Shown in pieces: positions 18,869-28,236 of a stretch of 64,000 nucleotides of DNA; positions within the stretch are counted from its first letter, which is position 1; each line of letters starts with the position of its first letter. Made by a program: the position numbers and the translations under genes. Below the pieces are notes generated by a model, which worked only from the letters and a program-made list of their open reading frames with translations, made no database searches and was not told where the DNA came from. Source of the stretch: Terrilactibacillus tamarindi (GTDB lineage: Bacteria > Bacillota > Bacilli > Bacillales > Sporolactobacillaceae); NCBI RefSeq assembly GCF_009718825.1, contig NZ_WNHB01000006.1, forward strand, positions 62,001 through 126,000, in the 5' to 3' direction.

Positions 18869-18979
18869 AACGAAACACCTCCTGATTTTATGTTAATATC
18901 CATATTATCACAATGACATTTTGAAAACTTACATTTCTTTATCCTTTTGCTACTAAAGCATAAATGCGATGTCTATTAA

Positions 18980-19004
18980 TGTCGAAGTGCCAGGCACTTC
19001 GACA
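18980..19004. repeat. Palindromic repeat, copy 1
   Basis: Arms TGTCGAAGTGCC and GGCACTTCGACA around a single A. It ends four bases before the stop codon of the lactate permease gene on the minus strand. Confidence 0.9.
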
Positions 19005-19007
19005 CTA

Positions 19008-20678
19008 TCAGGGAATCATCCAATGCAGCGGATAAGCCTGAAGCAACGTAATCAACGCTGTTATTGCGAGGAAAAACAGACTGTGTTTGATGGTGAACAT
19101 GAATAAACTGCCTTCTTTTCCAACCAAGCCAGTCGCCGCTGTTGCTACCGCAATGGATTGAGGTGATATCATTTTTGCTGTGACGCCTCCTGTTGAATTT
19201 GCCGCAACGAGGAGCGTTGAATCTACACCTATCTGATTCCCCGTTATCTTCTGAAGATTGGAGAACAAAGCATTTGATGACGTATCCGATCCAGTCAAGA
19301 ATACGCCCACCCAACCAATAATCGGAGCGACGAAAGGAAAAGCAACACCCGTGGAAGCCAATCCAAGACCTAACGTTGCACTCATGCCCGAGTAATTTTC
19401 AATGTATGCAAACCCAAGCACCGACACAACCATAATCAGGGGAAAAGTCAGCTCCTTTATCGTATTACGGAACGTTTGAATCCATTTTTTCCAACTGAGT
19501 TGAAGAAGATATTTGCTAATGAGGCATGCAACAAGAATAGCTGTTCCTGTTGCCGCAAGCAGATCAAACTTATACACCGCTTCATAAGGCACAGATTCAT
19601 TAACAATGGGTTGTGTTTTATCAATTACACCATCAAGAAATGGAACGGATATCATCATGGTCAGCGAATTTAACGCCTTTTTAACACTATCCAGTCCGCC
19701 CCAAATACAGATGATTCCGACAAGCAAAATAAAGGGTGACCATGCCTGTATAATCTGTTTCAGTGAATGATGCATATTACTGGACTGTGTGGCTGCTTGT
19801 TCTGTTACCTCTGATCCAGAAACCAGACCATCCTCAGACTTCTCATTCTTAAAACGGAAGATTGTTTTTGGCTTCCAAACCTTTAAGAAGATTGTCAAAG
19901 CAACCAGGCTGGCAATGGCTGAAGTAATATCCGGCAGTTCCGGGCCAAGATAGTTAGCTGTTATAAATTGTGTCAGCGAAAAGGAAAGACCGCAAACCAA
20001 AATGGCTGGAAGTACTTCAATTGTCCGCTTCCACCCAGACATAATAAAAACCAGCCAGAATGGAACGAAGAGTGACAATAAAGGCACTTGACGGCCAACC
20101 ATCTGACTGATCGCCATAACATCCATGTTAGCAACTTGTGCAGATGTCAGAATAGGGATACCGACACCTCCGAAGGCTACAGGTGCCGTGTTAGCAATCA
20201 GGCACAATCCAGCTGCATAAAAGGGATTAAATCCTAGACCTACCAACAATCCTCCGGCGATCGCAACAGGTGTCCCATAACCGGCTGTTCCCTCCAAAAA
20301 GGCTCCAAAAGAGAAAGCAATTAACAGCGCTTGCAACCTTCTGTCTTCTGTGATTGAAGCAATAGAATCTCTAATAATCTTAAAATGACCGGATGCAACA
20401 GTAAGTTTGTATAAAAAGACAGCGGTTACAATTATCCACCCAATTGGCCATAACCCTTGAAATCCGCCGAATACAGTCGCACTGACAGCCAGCGAAACAG
20501 GCATCTTAAAGACGATGATCGCCACCAACACCGCAACGAGGACAGTTAACAACCCTGCAACATATCCCTTCATCTTTTTCACAGCTAACGCCCAGAAAAA
20601 AAAGATGATAGGTATGCAGGCAACAAAGAAAGACACAGCTAAGTTACCGAATGGATCATAGTTTTGAACCCAATGCAT
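19008..20678 (-). CDS. lctP: L-lactate permease
   Basis: A 556-residue membrane transporter of the LctP/LldP family that moves lactate with protons. It begins MHWVQNYDPFGNLAVS after GGAGGAGGG, and ends LQAYPLHWMIP as in B. subtilis LctP. Conserved motifs include GTAGYGTPVAIAGGLLVGLG, NTAPVAFGGVGIPI and LTGSDTSSNALFSNLQ. About 13-14 helices are visible. A cre-like site overlaps the promoter region, fitting catabolite repression. Palindromic repeat copy 1 abuts the 3' end of the gene. The Rrf2 regulator upstream may be co-oriented chance or a controller. Confidence 0.95.
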   Translation of the reverse strand: MHWVQNYDPFGNLAVSFFVACIPIIFFFWALAVKKMKGYVAGLLTVLVAVLVAIIVFKMPVSLAVSATVFGGFQGLWPIGWIIVTAVFLYKLTVASGHFKIIRDSIASITEDRRLQALLIAFSFGAFLEGTAGYGTPVAIAGGLLVGLGFNPFYAAGLCLIANTAPVAFGGVGIPILTSAQVANMDVMAISQMVGRQVPLLSLFVPFWLVFIMSGWKRTIEVLPAILVCGLSFSLTQFITANYLGPELPDITSAIASLVALTIFLKVWKPKTIFRFKNEKSEDGLVSGSEVTEQAATQSSNMHHSLKQIIQAWSPFILLVGIICIWGGLDSVKKALNSLTMMISVPFLDGVIDKTQPIVNESVPYEAVYKFDLLAATGTAILVACLISKYLLQLSWKKWIQTFRNTIKELTFPLIMVVSVLGFAYIENYSGMSATLGLGLASTGVAFPFVAPIIGWVGVFLTGSDTSSNALFSNLQKITGNQIGVDSTLLVAANSTGGVTAKMISPQSIAVATAATGLVGKEGSLFMFTIKHSLFFLAITALITLLQAYPLHWMIP

Positions 20679-20742
20679 AATGAAATTACCCTCCTCCGAT
20701 TTAAGCTGTAAAATCAATGAAAAAAATACTATATTCAGTTTA

Positions 20743-20757
20743 TGGTAACCGCTTACA
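20743..20757 (-). promoter_or_regulatory. CcpA cre-like site before lactate permease
   Basis: Minus-strand TGTAAGCGGTTACCA matches the cre consensus TGWAANCGNTNWCA at 13 of 14 positions. It lies about 65 bases before the start codon, near a TATAGT -10, so bound CcpA would repress. Confidence 0.6.
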
Positions 20758-20776
20758 AAACATAACTGTTTTTTGG

Positions 20777-20806
20777 GGTGCCTGTCACCACCCGAAATTT
20801 GTCGAA
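20777..20806 (-). repeat. Second repeat family, copy near lactate permease
   Basis: GGTGCCTGTCACCACCCGAA followed by ATTTGTCGAA. The same string recurs at 28918-28957. It lies between the Rrf2 gene and lctP. Confidence 0.75.
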
Positions 20807-20824
20807 AATAATCATAATTTATCA

Positions 20825-21235
20825 CTATATTTTTCGTTCTATCAAATCGTAAAGTGTTGTGTTATCTAATAATTCTGCAATTTTGTCTCTAACAAGTGCC
20901 CATAGTGGTTTTAGCAAACAACCTTCTTCTAATGGACAACTTTCGTAGGAAGTAATACTTACACAACCCATCGGTGCAAGTGGTCCTTCTAAGTTTCTAA
21001 TGACATCCCCGATAATAATTTCCTTTGGATTTTTGCCTAATTTGTAGCCCCCATTGACACCTCTTTTACTTTGAACGTAGCCGTTTCTTTTTAATTGCAA
21101 GAGAATTTGTTCTAGGTAGTGAACTGGTACAAGTGTTTTTTCCGAAATTTTTTCTATACTTATTAACTTACTATGCATTCCACCCAGGCAGATTAACGCT
21201 CGTAATGCATATTCTCCCTTGCTTGAAACCTTCAT
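20825..21235 (-). CDS. Rrf2-family regulator with three-cysteine cluster
   Basis: About 136 residues: MKVSSKGEYALRALICLG is the Rrf2 winged-helix start, and HYLEQILLQLKRNGYVQSKR the recognition wing. The segment MGCVSITSYESCPLEEGCLL holds three cysteines spaced as in Fe-S cluster Rrf2 proteins (IscR/NsrR class), so it may sense iron-sulfur, NO or redox state. ATG at 21233-21235 is preferred to the preceding TTG; GGAG lies 9 bases upstream. It diverges from the TauE/SafE exporter gene, a likely target. Confidence 0.85.
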   Translation of the reverse strand: MKVSSKGEYALRALICLGGMHSKLISIEKISEKTLVPVHYLEQILLQLKRNGYVQSKRGVNGGYKLGKNPKEIIIGDVIRNLEGPLAPMGCVSITSYESCPLEEGCLLKPLWALVRDKIAELLDNTTLYDLIERKI

Positions 21236-21394
21236 CAACGTTCACTCCTTTTAAGCCCATTTTTATTAGACAAAGAACCCACCCAAAGGGTCCATCATAT
21301 CTTAAGTTAGAAACTTGATTAGATTAGTCAACAATTTAATAATTTCTATCCATTTCTAATCTATTCAGGATTTATAAAAAAAGGAGAATTAAAT

Positions 21395-22282
21395 ATGAGA
21401 AGATTGATTATTCTTGCCTTTATAGGTTTAGCAGCACAGTTAGTCGATGGTTCTTTGGGGATGGCATATGGAGTTACATCAACGTCATTATTACTTATGT
21501 TTGGAATTGCACCAGCTGTTGCATCTGCATCCGTCCATATGGCAGAAGTTGTAACAACAGCTGCTTCGGGTGTATCACACATTCGATTTGGAAATGTCGA
21601 TAAACAAGTCGTTTATAAATTAATATTACCAGGATCAATCGGTGCTTTTTTAGGTGCTTGTTTCTTAGGTAGTATCCCTGGGAATATTATAAAACCATAT
21701 GTATCCTTTTTCTTATTAATTTTGGGTATTTTTGTAATTTATCGTTTTCTCTTTAAGTTTAACACATACAAAAAACTAACAAGGAAAAGTATGTCAAAAA
21801 AACAATTCATCCCACTTGGATTTATAGCAGGGTTTTTTGATGCAACAGGAGGTGGGGGATGGGGTCCAATTGCAACACCAGTTTTATTAACGGGTAATAA
21901 AATGGAGCCTAGAAAAGTAATTGGATCAGTTGATACAAGTGAATTTGCCATAGCTGTTTCATCTACACTAGGGTTTCTTTTAACATTAGGATGGTCAAAT
22001 ATTCATCTACAATGGGTTATTGCATTAATGATTGGTGGCCTAATAGCAGCCCCAATTGCAGCTTGGTTGGTCAAAATTATTCCTACAAACCTATTAGGAA
22101 CACTTATTGGTGGGATTATTATTATTACAAATATGAGGACTTTATTAGGAGCATTAAATGTTTCGCAAATAGCAAGCCTATATACTTATATAATCCTTGG
22201 AGCCTTGTGGATCATTGCTGTAGGAATTGTAATTTGGAGAATACGAAAAGGCAGCTATCATAATAAACAACTATTAGAGTAA
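21395..22282 (+). CDS. TauE/SafE-family membrane exporter
   Basis: A 295-residue protein with about eight helices in two homologous halves: LAAQLVDGSLGMAYGVTST and FIAGFFDATGGGGWGPIATP are the two repeat motifs of the sulfite/organosulfur exporter family (TauE/SafE, PF01925). It probably exports sulfite, a sulfonate or a related anion. GGAG precedes the ATG. Divergent pairing with a cysteine-rich Rrf2 regulator supports a sulfur theme. The palindromic repeat at 22288 follows the stop codon by six bases. Confidence 0.88.
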   Translation: MRRLIILAFIGLAAQLVDGSLGMAYGVTSTSLLLMFGIAPAVASASVHMAEVVTTAASGVSHIRFGNVDKQVVYKLILPGSIGAFLGACFLGSIPGNIIKPYVSFFLLILGIFVIYRFLFKFNTYKKLTRKSMSKKQFIPLGFIAGFFDATGGGGWGPIATPVLLTGNKMEPRKVIGSVDTSEFAIAVSSTLGFLLTLGWSNIHLQWVIALMIGGLIAAPIAAWLVKIIPTNLLGTLIGGIIIITNMRTLLGALNVSQIASLYTYIILGALWIIAVGIVIWRIRKGSYHNKQLLE

Positions 22283-22287
22283 TAGTA

Positions 22288-22316
22288 AATGTCGAAGTGC
22301 CAGGCACTTCGACATT
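22288..22316. repeat. Palindromic repeat, copy 2
   Basis: AAT plus arms GTCGAAGTGCC and GGCACTTCGAC plus ATT around one A. It lies between the convergent exporter and YwnB-like genes and may also terminate both. Confidence 0.9.
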
Positions 22317-22332
22317 ATCTCTTGGCAAAAAA

Positions 22333-22974
22333 CTATTCTGCTTCGCCAACAACTGAAAATCGTTCATTTTTATGCTGTGAAATTTCAATTTCGTCTAATA
22401 CAGCAATTGCATAGTCTGCATAGCTGATGTAGCTTTCACCTTTTGAATTTAAAGTGAGTATATCTCCGCCTTTTTTATATGAACCAGTTCGTTTACCTTC
22501 TGGATTAAAGAACCCGGCTGGACTTATATAAGTCCATTGAATACCACTTGTACTTTGTAGTTCATCCAAATTCTTAGCCATGTTTGCAGCAGTTGGAAGA
22601 TATGCTTTAGGAAAATCGGGAGTTTCCATTACTCGCACTGATTTTGCTTCATCAACAAAAAGGCTTCCTGCTCCACCAACGACAACTAATCTTGTGCTTG
22701 GAGCACCTTTAAGTGCTTCAATTAAGACTTTACCAGCTTCAATATGCTGATTTTCTTGTCCTGGTGTAGCATTAAATGCATTTACAATCACATCGAACTT
22801 GTTAATATCTTGGGATTTCAAATCAAAAATATTTTTTTCCACTACAGCAACTTGTTTGTTTTCTATTTTAGATGCATCTCTAACAATTGCAGTAACCTCA
22901 TGCCCTCTTTCAACAGCTTCCTTTAGAATAAGACTTCCTGCTTTACCGCTTGCACCAATAATTCCAATTTTCAT
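22333..22974 (-). CDS. ywnB: NAD(P)-binding reductase of YwnB type
   Basis: A 213-residue atypical short-chain reductase with the N-terminal Rossmann motif MKIGIIGASGKAGSLI. It has NmrA-like features (TRLVVVGGAGSLFVDE, WTYISPAGFFNPEGKRTG) and no classical YxxxK pair in the usual place. Substrate unknown; relatives are linked to disulfide and electrophile stress. It diverges from an Rrf2 gene of YwnA type, the same arrangement as in B. subtilis, so it is probably that regulator's target. Confidence 0.85.
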   Translation of the reverse strand: MKIGIIGASGKAGSLILKEAVERGHEVTAIVRDASKIENKQVAVVEKNIFDLKSQDINKFDVIVNAFNATPGQENQHIEAGKVLIEALKGAPSTRLVVVGGAGSLFVDEAKSVRVMETPDFPKAYLPTAANMAKNLDELQSTSGIQWTYISPAGFFNPEGKRTGSYKKGGDILTLNSKGESYISYADYAIAVLDEIEISQHKNERFSVVGEAE

Positions 22975-23169
22975 TTTACTGTCCTCCTGTAATTATTACA
23001 AATTTAATGTAACCAAACCAATTACCTGTAATCATACTAATTACAATTAGAATATTTGTCAATAGTCTACATTCACATTTTTTGTAATCTATCATAGAAA
23101 AATACCCTTGTAATAGTTTTAATTACAGGTGTACTATAAATGTATATTCATTAAAGGAAGGTGAAAAAG

Positions 23170-23613
23170 ATGTCTATCAGCAGTCGTTTTGCTGTTGGAA
23201 TTCATATATTAACTCTTATTGAAATAAATAAAGGTGGAGTAAGCACTTCAGAATTTTTAGCTGGGAGTGTTAACACGAACCCAGCGGTCATAAGGAAGAT
23301 TATGGGGATGCTTAAACGTGCAGGTCTAGTAAAAGTAAGACCAGGAATTGCTGGGGCTGTATTAGCAAAAGACTTTGCAGATATTACATTGCTGGATGTT
23401 TATAGAGCAGTTAATGTTGTTCAAGAAAAAGATTTATTTAGCATACATGAAAATCCAAATCCTGATTGTCCAGTCGGTAGAAATATTCAAGAAACAATTG
23501 GTCCTATATTTGAAATTGCCCAAACCGCATTGGAAAAGGCTCTTGAAAATGTAACTATTCAAGATGTAGTAAAGGACATAATTGAGAAAGAAAAATTGAA
23601 TAATAAATGTTAA
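23170..23613 (+). CDS. ywnA: Rrf2-family regulator of YwnA type
   Basis: About 147 residues beginning MSISSRFAVGIHILTLIE, with the winged-helix motif NPAVIRKIMGMLKRAGLV and the wing RPGIAGAVLAKDF. Cys is present in NPDCPVG, but there is no three-cysteine cluster, so it is the cluster-free YwnA type. ATG at 23170 lies 7 bases after AAGGAAGG. Upstream, TAATTACAGGTG overlaps a promoter-like TATAAA and mirrors ATTACCTGTAATC near ywnB, a likely operator pair. The stop codon TAA overlaps the first base pair of palindromic repeat copy 3. Confidence 0.85.
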   Translation: MSISSRFAVGIHILTLIEINKGGVSTSEFLAGSVNTNPAVIRKIMGMLKRAGLVKVRPGIAGAVLAKDFADITLLDVYRAVNVVQEKDLFSIHENPNPDCPVGRNIQETIGPIFEIAQTALEKALENVTIQDVVKDIIEKEKLNNKC

Positions 23614-23640
23614 TGTCGAAGTGCCAGGCACTTCGACATT
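23612..23640. repeat. Palindromic repeat, copy 3
   Basis: Same 12-base arms as copy 2, including AAT/ATT ends. It overlaps the stop codon of the ywnA-like gene and lies between convergent ywnA and arsC. Confidence 0.9.
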
Positions 23641-23661
23641 AAACGACCTCCAATCATCTGT

Positions 23662-24087
23662 TTACTCGCCTGTTTCCGAGAATCTTTTAATCCTTTCCCC
23701 TACTTCATCACGGACTTTTTGAAATACTGCCCATTTTTCTTCATCTGTTCCCTCGGCTTTGGCTGGATCATCGAAGCCCCAGTGTTCTCGTTTTACATGT
23801 GGTGGTGTCATTGGGCATTTGTCAGCAGCGTCACCGCAAAGTGTGACCACTAAATCTGCATTATTTAAAATTTCAAGGTCAATAACATCTGAGGTTTGGT
23901 TCGAAATATCAATTCCAACTTCCTTCATTGCCTTTACTGCATTCGGATTCAATCCATGTGCCTCAATACCTGCACTACAACTATTCCATTCGTTTTGGTT
24001 TAAATACTTTTTAGCCCATCCCTCAGCCATTTGGCTTCTGCAAGAATTCCCTGTACATAAGAAGTAGATTGTTTTTTTATTTTTCAT
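23662..24087 (-). CDS. arsC: Thioredoxin-coupled arsenate reductase
   Basis: About 141 residues of the low-molecular-weight phosphatase fold. The P-loop is CTGNSCRS (about residues 11-18) and the relay cysteines are in TLCGDA and DKCPM, the three-cysteine arrangement of Staphylococcus pI258/B. subtilis ArsC. It reduces arsenate to arsenite for export by the neighbouring Acr3. AGGTGG lies 8 bases before the chosen ATG. Third gene of arsR-acr3-arsC. Confidence 0.94.
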   Translation of the reverse strand: MKNKKTIYFLCTGNSCRSQMAEGWAKKYLNQNEWNSCSAGIEAHGLNPNAVKAMKEVGIDISNQTSDVIDLEILNNADLVVTLCGDAADKCPMTPPHVKREHWGFDDPAKAEGTDEEKWAVFQKVRDEVGERIKRFSETGE

Positions 24088-24113
24088 ATTGATTACCACC
24101 TTTGTTTTTGAAT

Positions 24114-25169
24114 TTATACTGTTTGCTCACTGAAGTATTTCTTTTTAAACCATAATGCGACATTGACAAGTGCTATCATGACAGGAACTTCTACTAACGG
24201 TCCAATTACCGCTGCAAATGCAACACCCGAATGGATACCGAAAACACCTACAGCTACGGCAATCGCCAATTCAAAGTTATTACTGCCCGCTGTAAATGCT
24301 AATGTTGTGGTTACAGGATAATTTGTTCCTAATTTCCTTCCTAGGAAGAACGAAACAAAGAACATGATGATAAAATAAATCAACAGGGGTATAGCAATTC
24401 TCACAACATCCAGTGGTAAAGACACAATCATGTCTCCTTTTAGAGAGAACATGACAATGATCGTAAACAGCAGGGCTATTAATGTGAGTGGGCTTATTTT
24501 TGGGATGAACACTTTTTCATACCAAGATCTGCCTTTTACTTTGACTAACATAAAGCGGGTAATGATTCCTGCAATAAACGGTAGTCCAAGGTAGATAAAT
24601 ACCGACTTAGCCACTTCACCAATGGTTATATTGATGGCGACTCCATCTAATCCAAACCATTCCGGAATAACCGTTACAAAAACATAGGCATAAACGGAGA
24701 AAAAGAGCACTTGGAAAATGGAATTAAAAGCAACTAACCCAGCGGCATAGTCTGCATCGCCTTTTGCAAGATCATTCCATACAATAACCATGGCGATACA
24801 GCGAGCTAAACCAATCATGATAAGTCCTACCATATACTCAGGTTTATCCGGTAAAAAGATAATAGCGAGTAAAAACATGAGGATTGGTCCAATTACCCAG
24901 TTTTGTACTAACGATAGTGCTAACACTTTCACATCTTTAAAGACTCGCCCAATTTCTTCATAACGTACCTTTGCGAGTGGGGGATACAACATCAAAATCA
25001 ACCCAATGGCTATAGGAATCGACGTTGTTCCGACTTGAAGTTTATTTAAGCCATTTACCATTCCCGGAAAAATAAAGCCTAACCCGATGCCTACTGCCAT
25101 GGCAAGAAAAATCCATAATGTTAAGTAACGATCAAGAAATGATAAACGCTTTTTTTTAGCATGATTCAT
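24114..25169 (-). CDS. acr3: Arsenite exporter of the Acr3 family
   Basis: A 351-residue membrane protein with about ten helices. [19 protein letters not shown] carries the conserved cysteine of Acr3 transporters, and [20 protein letters not shown] the conserved glutamate segment. It extrudes arsenite by a proton-driven mechanism. ATG at 25167-25169 is preferred because GGAGGAGAGG lies just before it; 12 upstream in-frame codons are unneeded. It is between arsR and arsC in one operon. Often annotated arsB in Bacillus, though the family is Acr3. Confidence 0.92.
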   Translation of the reverse strand: MNHAKKKRLSFLDRYLTLWIFLAMAVGIGLGFIFPGMVNGLNKLQVGTTSIPIAIGLILMLYPPLAKVRYEEIGRVFKDVKVLALSLVQNWVIGPILMFLLAIIFLPDKPEYMVGLIMIGLARCIAMVIVWNDLAKGDADYAAGLVAFNSIFQVLFFSVYAYVFVTVIPEWFGLDGVAINITIGEVAKSVFIYLGLPFIAGIITRFMLVKVKGRSWYEKVFIPKISPLTLIALLFTIIVMFSLKGDMIVSLPLDVVRIAIPLLIYFIIMFFVSFFLGRKLGTNYPVTTTLAFTAGSNNFELAIAVAVGVFGIHSGVAFAAVIGPLVEVPVMIALVNVALWFKKKYFSEQTV

Positions 25170-25194
25170 AGCATTCCTCTCCTCCATTTTTTCT

Positions 25195-25542
25195 TTAACA
25201 ACCACAACGAAGAGTTGGATTGCTTATTTCAATTTGACGAATCTTTTCATCTTGATCTGGAATAAGGCTTGTTGCATACTTAACCAGTGAATAAAATTCG
25301 CTGTTTGTATTGAGAGAATAATAGATCCACTGGCCTCTTCGTGCTTCTTTTACTAATCCAGCGTCCTTTAATTTACGAAGGTGTTGACTAATAGAAGGTT
25401 GACTCATCTCAAAAACTTCAAGCAACTCACAAACGCAAAGTTCCCGTTTCATCAAAAGAGCACCAATCGTCAGCCTCGTTTTATCTCCAAGTAGCTTGAA
25501 TACCTGAGACGCAGTTTCTACCTCAATATTAGTTTTTTCCAT
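25195..25542 (-). CDS. arsR: Arsenic-responsive ArsR repressor
   Basis: About 115 residues with the ArsR/SmtB winged helix ([20 protein letters not shown]) and the metalloid site ELCVCELLE, where the two cysteines bind As(III) or Sb(III). A further CGC ends the protein and may add ligands. AAGGAG lies 7 bases before the ATG at 25540-25542; the longer in-frame extension runs through the operators and is rejected. It should repress its own operon, and two matching operators lie upstream. Confidence 0.93.
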   Translation of the reverse strand: MEKTNIEVETASQVFKLLGDKTRLTIGALLMKRELCVCELLEVFEMSQPSISQHLRKLKDAGLVKEARRGQWIYYSLNTNSEFYSLVKYATSLIPDQDEKIRQIEISNPTLRCGC

Positions 25543-25570
25543 ATGACTTCTCCTTTTCAAATCGAATAAG

Positions 25571-25592
25571 TATATAGGAATGTACTTATATA
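25571..25592. promoter_or_regulatory. ArsR operator 1
   Basis: TATATAG-N7-CTTATATA, 28 bases before the arsR start codon. It matches operator 2 at all fixed positions plus AT and A inside the N7. The surrounding ATAAGTA/TACTTAT also forms a dyad. Confidence 0.7.
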
Positions 25593-25636
25593 TAGAACAA
25601 AAAATAAAACCCTTCCTTTTACTCTGCACATATAAA

Positions 25637-25658
25637 TATATAGCCATTCACTTATATA
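25637..25658. promoter_or_regulatory. ArsR operator 2
   Basis: A second TATATAG-N7-CTTATATA, 66 bases upstream of the first (start to start). The promoter probably lies between or across the two. Confidence 0.65.
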
Positions 25659-25669
25659 TTCAAGTAAAA

Positions 25670-25694
25670 CTTCGAAGTGACAAGCACTTCGACA
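25670..25694. repeat. Palindromic repeat, variant copy 4
   Basis: TTCGAAGTGACAAGCACTTCG followed by ACAA: the repeat with centre ACAA instead of CCAGG. It lies just upstream of the ars operon, so repeats 3 and 4 bracket the ars genes. Confidence 0.7.
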
Positions 25695-25748
25695 ATAAAA
25701 AATTGTTAATTTTTTTATCCATTTTCTTTTCCTCCTAAAGAAATGAAA

Positions 25749-25795
25749 TAAAAAAACTCACCAGCATTTGATAAAAGTCATCTAGCTGGTGAGGT
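25749..25795 (-). terminator. Terminator of MFS transporter gene
   Basis: Minus-strand stem CTCACCAGC/GCTGGTGAG then T7. Confidence 0.85.
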
Positions 25796-25857
25796 TTAAA
25801 ACAAAGTTTGATTTATTGATTTATTGTTTTTCAACTGACATAGGCCAAATTTACCGA

Positions 25858-27057
25858 TTAAGAAATTCGTTCATATTTCTCCTTAGTCTTATTCAGTGAA
25901 ATTTTATTGCCACTAAAGTATATAACCGTACAAACAAGAGGAATGATTCCCGCGATGACGTATAGACCCCTAAAAGAAGTGAAAGATTTTAAAATACCCA
26001 AAACATAGGGACCAACACCCAATCCTAAATCTAAACCAACAAAGTAAGTAGATAAGGCAATTCCAATTCTGGTTGCGTTAGGAACTACTTTGAGACAAAC
26101 GGCTTGACCATTTGACATAAAGGTACCATACCCTAATCCGACTAATGCGCCAGCGATTAACAACATCGCACTATTAGTCGTTATACTTAATAAAAATAAA
26201 CCCGCTGTTAAGAAGATATAACTAGGGTACAAGACATACTGTTCACCCTTTACATCAAAAATTCGACCAGTCATAGGACGAGTGAATGTGACTACTAATG
26301 CATATACCACAAAGAAAAAAGATCCTGCAGCGACTAGATCAAGCACTTTAGTATAAGAAGACAAGAATGATAGCACACTAGAATAAGCAAGTCCCATTAG
26401 AAAGGCGATGCCTGTTATAAATAGAGCCTTTTTTTCTATAAAGCTATGAATGCTCCAAGAGCTTAATTGAGTTTTTTGCGCATCTGATAACTGAATATTT
26501 TTAACGGGAAATATAAAGCAAGAAATAGTCACTAAAGCAATTAAAATAATGGAAAACCAAATAATAAATAAGAAGTTTGTCAAATTAAGCAAAATCATTC
26601 CAATGAAAGGTCCAGCAGCCGCAGCTAAACTTGTACTTAATCCATAATAGTTTATTCCTTCCCCTTTTTTATTTTTAGGAATATATGCTGTTACGATAGC
26701 ATTGGTTGCCGTAGAGACTGTTCCATATCCGAAGCCGTTTATAAGCCGAATTACATATAGAATACCGATACTTGGGGCAAATAAATAGGCGATCGTTGTA
26801 ATAAGATAAAAAATGGCTCCACCACGTAAAACGAATTTTCTCCCCAATAGTTCTAACTGTTTACCCATATATAAGCGAGCTATCAATGTTCCAATAATAT
26901 ATATTCCTGAAGCAAATCCGGCCTGACTTAAACTAGCGTGTAAATTATCTTGAGCAATTACTGCGATGATAACCATCAAAAGATAATAAACCAAGTAGAC
27001 ACAAAAGTTAATTAATGTAATTCCGACAAAGTGTTTGTTAAAAAGTTTATCTTCCAT
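25858..27057 (-). CDS. Major facilitator superfamily transporter
   Basis: A 399-residue 12-helix transporter. The MFS signature lies after helix 2 (MGKQLELLGRKFVLRGGA), with GYGTVSTATNAIVTAYIPKNKKGEG in the first half and GYGTFMSNGQAVCLKVVP in the second. It resembles drug or metallophore exporters of the YwoG/CntE type. Substrate unknown. A small gene 16 bases upstream (27074-27352) is probably cotranscribed. Confidence 0.85.
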   Translation of the reverse strand: MEDKLFNKHFVGITLINFCVYLVYYLLMVIIAVIAQDNLHASLSQAGFASGIYIIGTLIARLYMGKQLELLGRKFVLRGGAIFYLITTIAYLFAPSIGILYVIRLINGFGYGTVSTATNAIVTAYIPKNKKGEGINYYGLSTSLAAAAGPFIGMILLNLTNFLFIIWFSIILIALVTISCFIFPVKNIQLSDAQKTQLSSWSIHSFIEKKALFITGIAFLMGLAYSSVLSFLSSYTKVLDLVAAGSFFFVVYALVVTFTRPMTGRIFDVKGEQYVLYPSYIFLTAGLFLLSITTNSAMLLIAGALVGLGYGTFMSNGQAVCLKVVPNATRIGIALSTYFVGLDLGLGVGPYVLGILKSFTSFRGLYVIAGIIPLVCTVIYFSGNKISLNKTKEKYERIS

Positions 27058-27073
27058 GTAACTTCTTATCTCC

Positions 27074-27352
27074 TTAAATTGAATAAGTTTTTAATTTTTC
27101 GATTTGTACTTCTACATCATGATAATTTGAGGGGTATCGATCTACTAATTGTTGAATAAATAGATCACGTGTGGACATGAATAAGTCTAGAAATTCCTTA
27201 CAGTCTTGATTTGCTTCACTTCCCATTTGTTTTACCAATTCTATGGAGTCTTGGTGAGCATCGTTCAAAAATACTAACGATGCTTTCATATTGAATCTTG
27301 TTCGGTATGCTGTTTCTAGTCGATCAATAATTGCATTCATCCAGTAATTCAT
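27074..27352 (-). CDS. Small protein upstream of MFS transporter
   Basis: A 92-residue soluble, helical protein (MNYWMNAIIDRLETAYRTRF) that I do not recognise. It is rich in acidic and polar residues, with one cysteine and no signal peptide or helix-turn-helix. It precedes the MFS gene by 16 bases and is probably in the same transcript; it could be a cytoplasmic partner or regulator, with no direct support. Confidence 0.6.
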   Translation of the reverse strand: MNYWMNAIIDRLETAYRTRFNMKASLVFLNDAHQDSIELVKQMGSEANQDCKEFLDLFMSTRDLFIQQLVDRYPSNYHDVEVQIEKLKTYSI

Positions 27353-27455
27353 GTTTGATCGCCTTCTTTATATAAAATTGCTCAACTTTCGGAGTTGAAT
27401 TTGAACTCTAGAGTCCCACGGAAACTTGGATTGAACCCACTTTAATATCAAGCTT

Positions 27456-27800
27456 TTGTGTACACTTCAGAGTTTAAACATCGTAAGGCTATCCAATCTA
27501 GGCCTGTGGTTGCAGCTAATCTTTTCCAAAAAATCTTAAATAGAGGCTTGATTGCGGATTATGTTTTGATGGATACTTGGTTTACACATGTACCTTTGAT
27601 CGAATCGATAACAAAAAAAGGTTGTTTGTAAATCGTTTAAATAATGAAGAAACGCTACCAATTTGACGATCAACTTTTAAAACTAGTAAATATTTTTAAG
27701 CTAGCTTAAGAATTTAAAGGTATATCATATGATTCCATGATTAGAGATTTAGATATGTTTACGGCTTCACAAAAGTGTTATTAGACCTATTTGAAACAAT
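27456..27800 (+). pseudogene. IS4-family transposase remnant
   Basis: Plus-strand frame YTSEFKHRKAIQSRPVVAANLF then GLIADYVLMDTWFTHVPLIESI matches the second catalytic Asp region of IS4-family DDE transposases. A stop at 27629-27631 and frameshifts follow; RYQFDDQLLKL continues in another frame. There is no start region, so this is a fragment of a dead insertion sequence. Confidence 0.7.
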
Positions 27801-27839
27801 GTCGAAAGGGACTATTTCCTCGAGCACAGAAACATTAAA

Positions 27840-27990
27840 TATAAAGTGAAACTTCCATCAGTGGGGGTTTTCTTCATCCCCCACTGATGGTTAGCTGAGC
27901 CAATCGGACCTTTACGGGCAGTTGATCCCCACCTATCTTCTTTGTACTCAGAATCTTGAGGTGGGGGTCTTTACTTGCCGTTAAGGCGGG
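27840..27990 (+). mobile_element. Probable IS200/IS605-family right end (guide-RNA region) remnant
   Basis: A perfect 13-base stem CCATCAGTGGGGG/CCCCCACTGATGG (27855-27890) is followed by GGTTAGCTGAGCCAATCGGACC and a second hairpin GATCCCCACCT...AGGTGGGGGTC. I know this layout from the 3' flank of TnpB-type IS200/IS605 elements in Bacillus, where it forms the right end and the guide RNA. No tnpA or tnpB remains here. Family assignment is from memory of the layout and should be verified. Confidence 0.5.
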
Positions 27991-28236
27991 ATAAATAGTC
28001 AATAATTGCAATGGTTTGAGTCTCTGCCGAGTTATATCAAGGATTCATTGAGTCTTTCTATGGCCGAAAGTTGAGAAATTACTAGTGAAGTATAATAAAT
28101 GTATAGAATGTTTACAAACGCAGTGGTAATATATCTTTGTACATAACAAATGTTAATGTCATTTGTAAATTATGAACGAACTAAAAAAAAGATCTGATTT
28201 TGACATGTTTTTAGGTCTATTCATTGGGGGGGACAT

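Noticed and set aside
18976..19314. Minus-strand ORF of 112 codons ending in SKCLALRH
   Set aside because: It is a shadow of the lactate permease gene in another frame; its end is just palindromic repeat copy 1.
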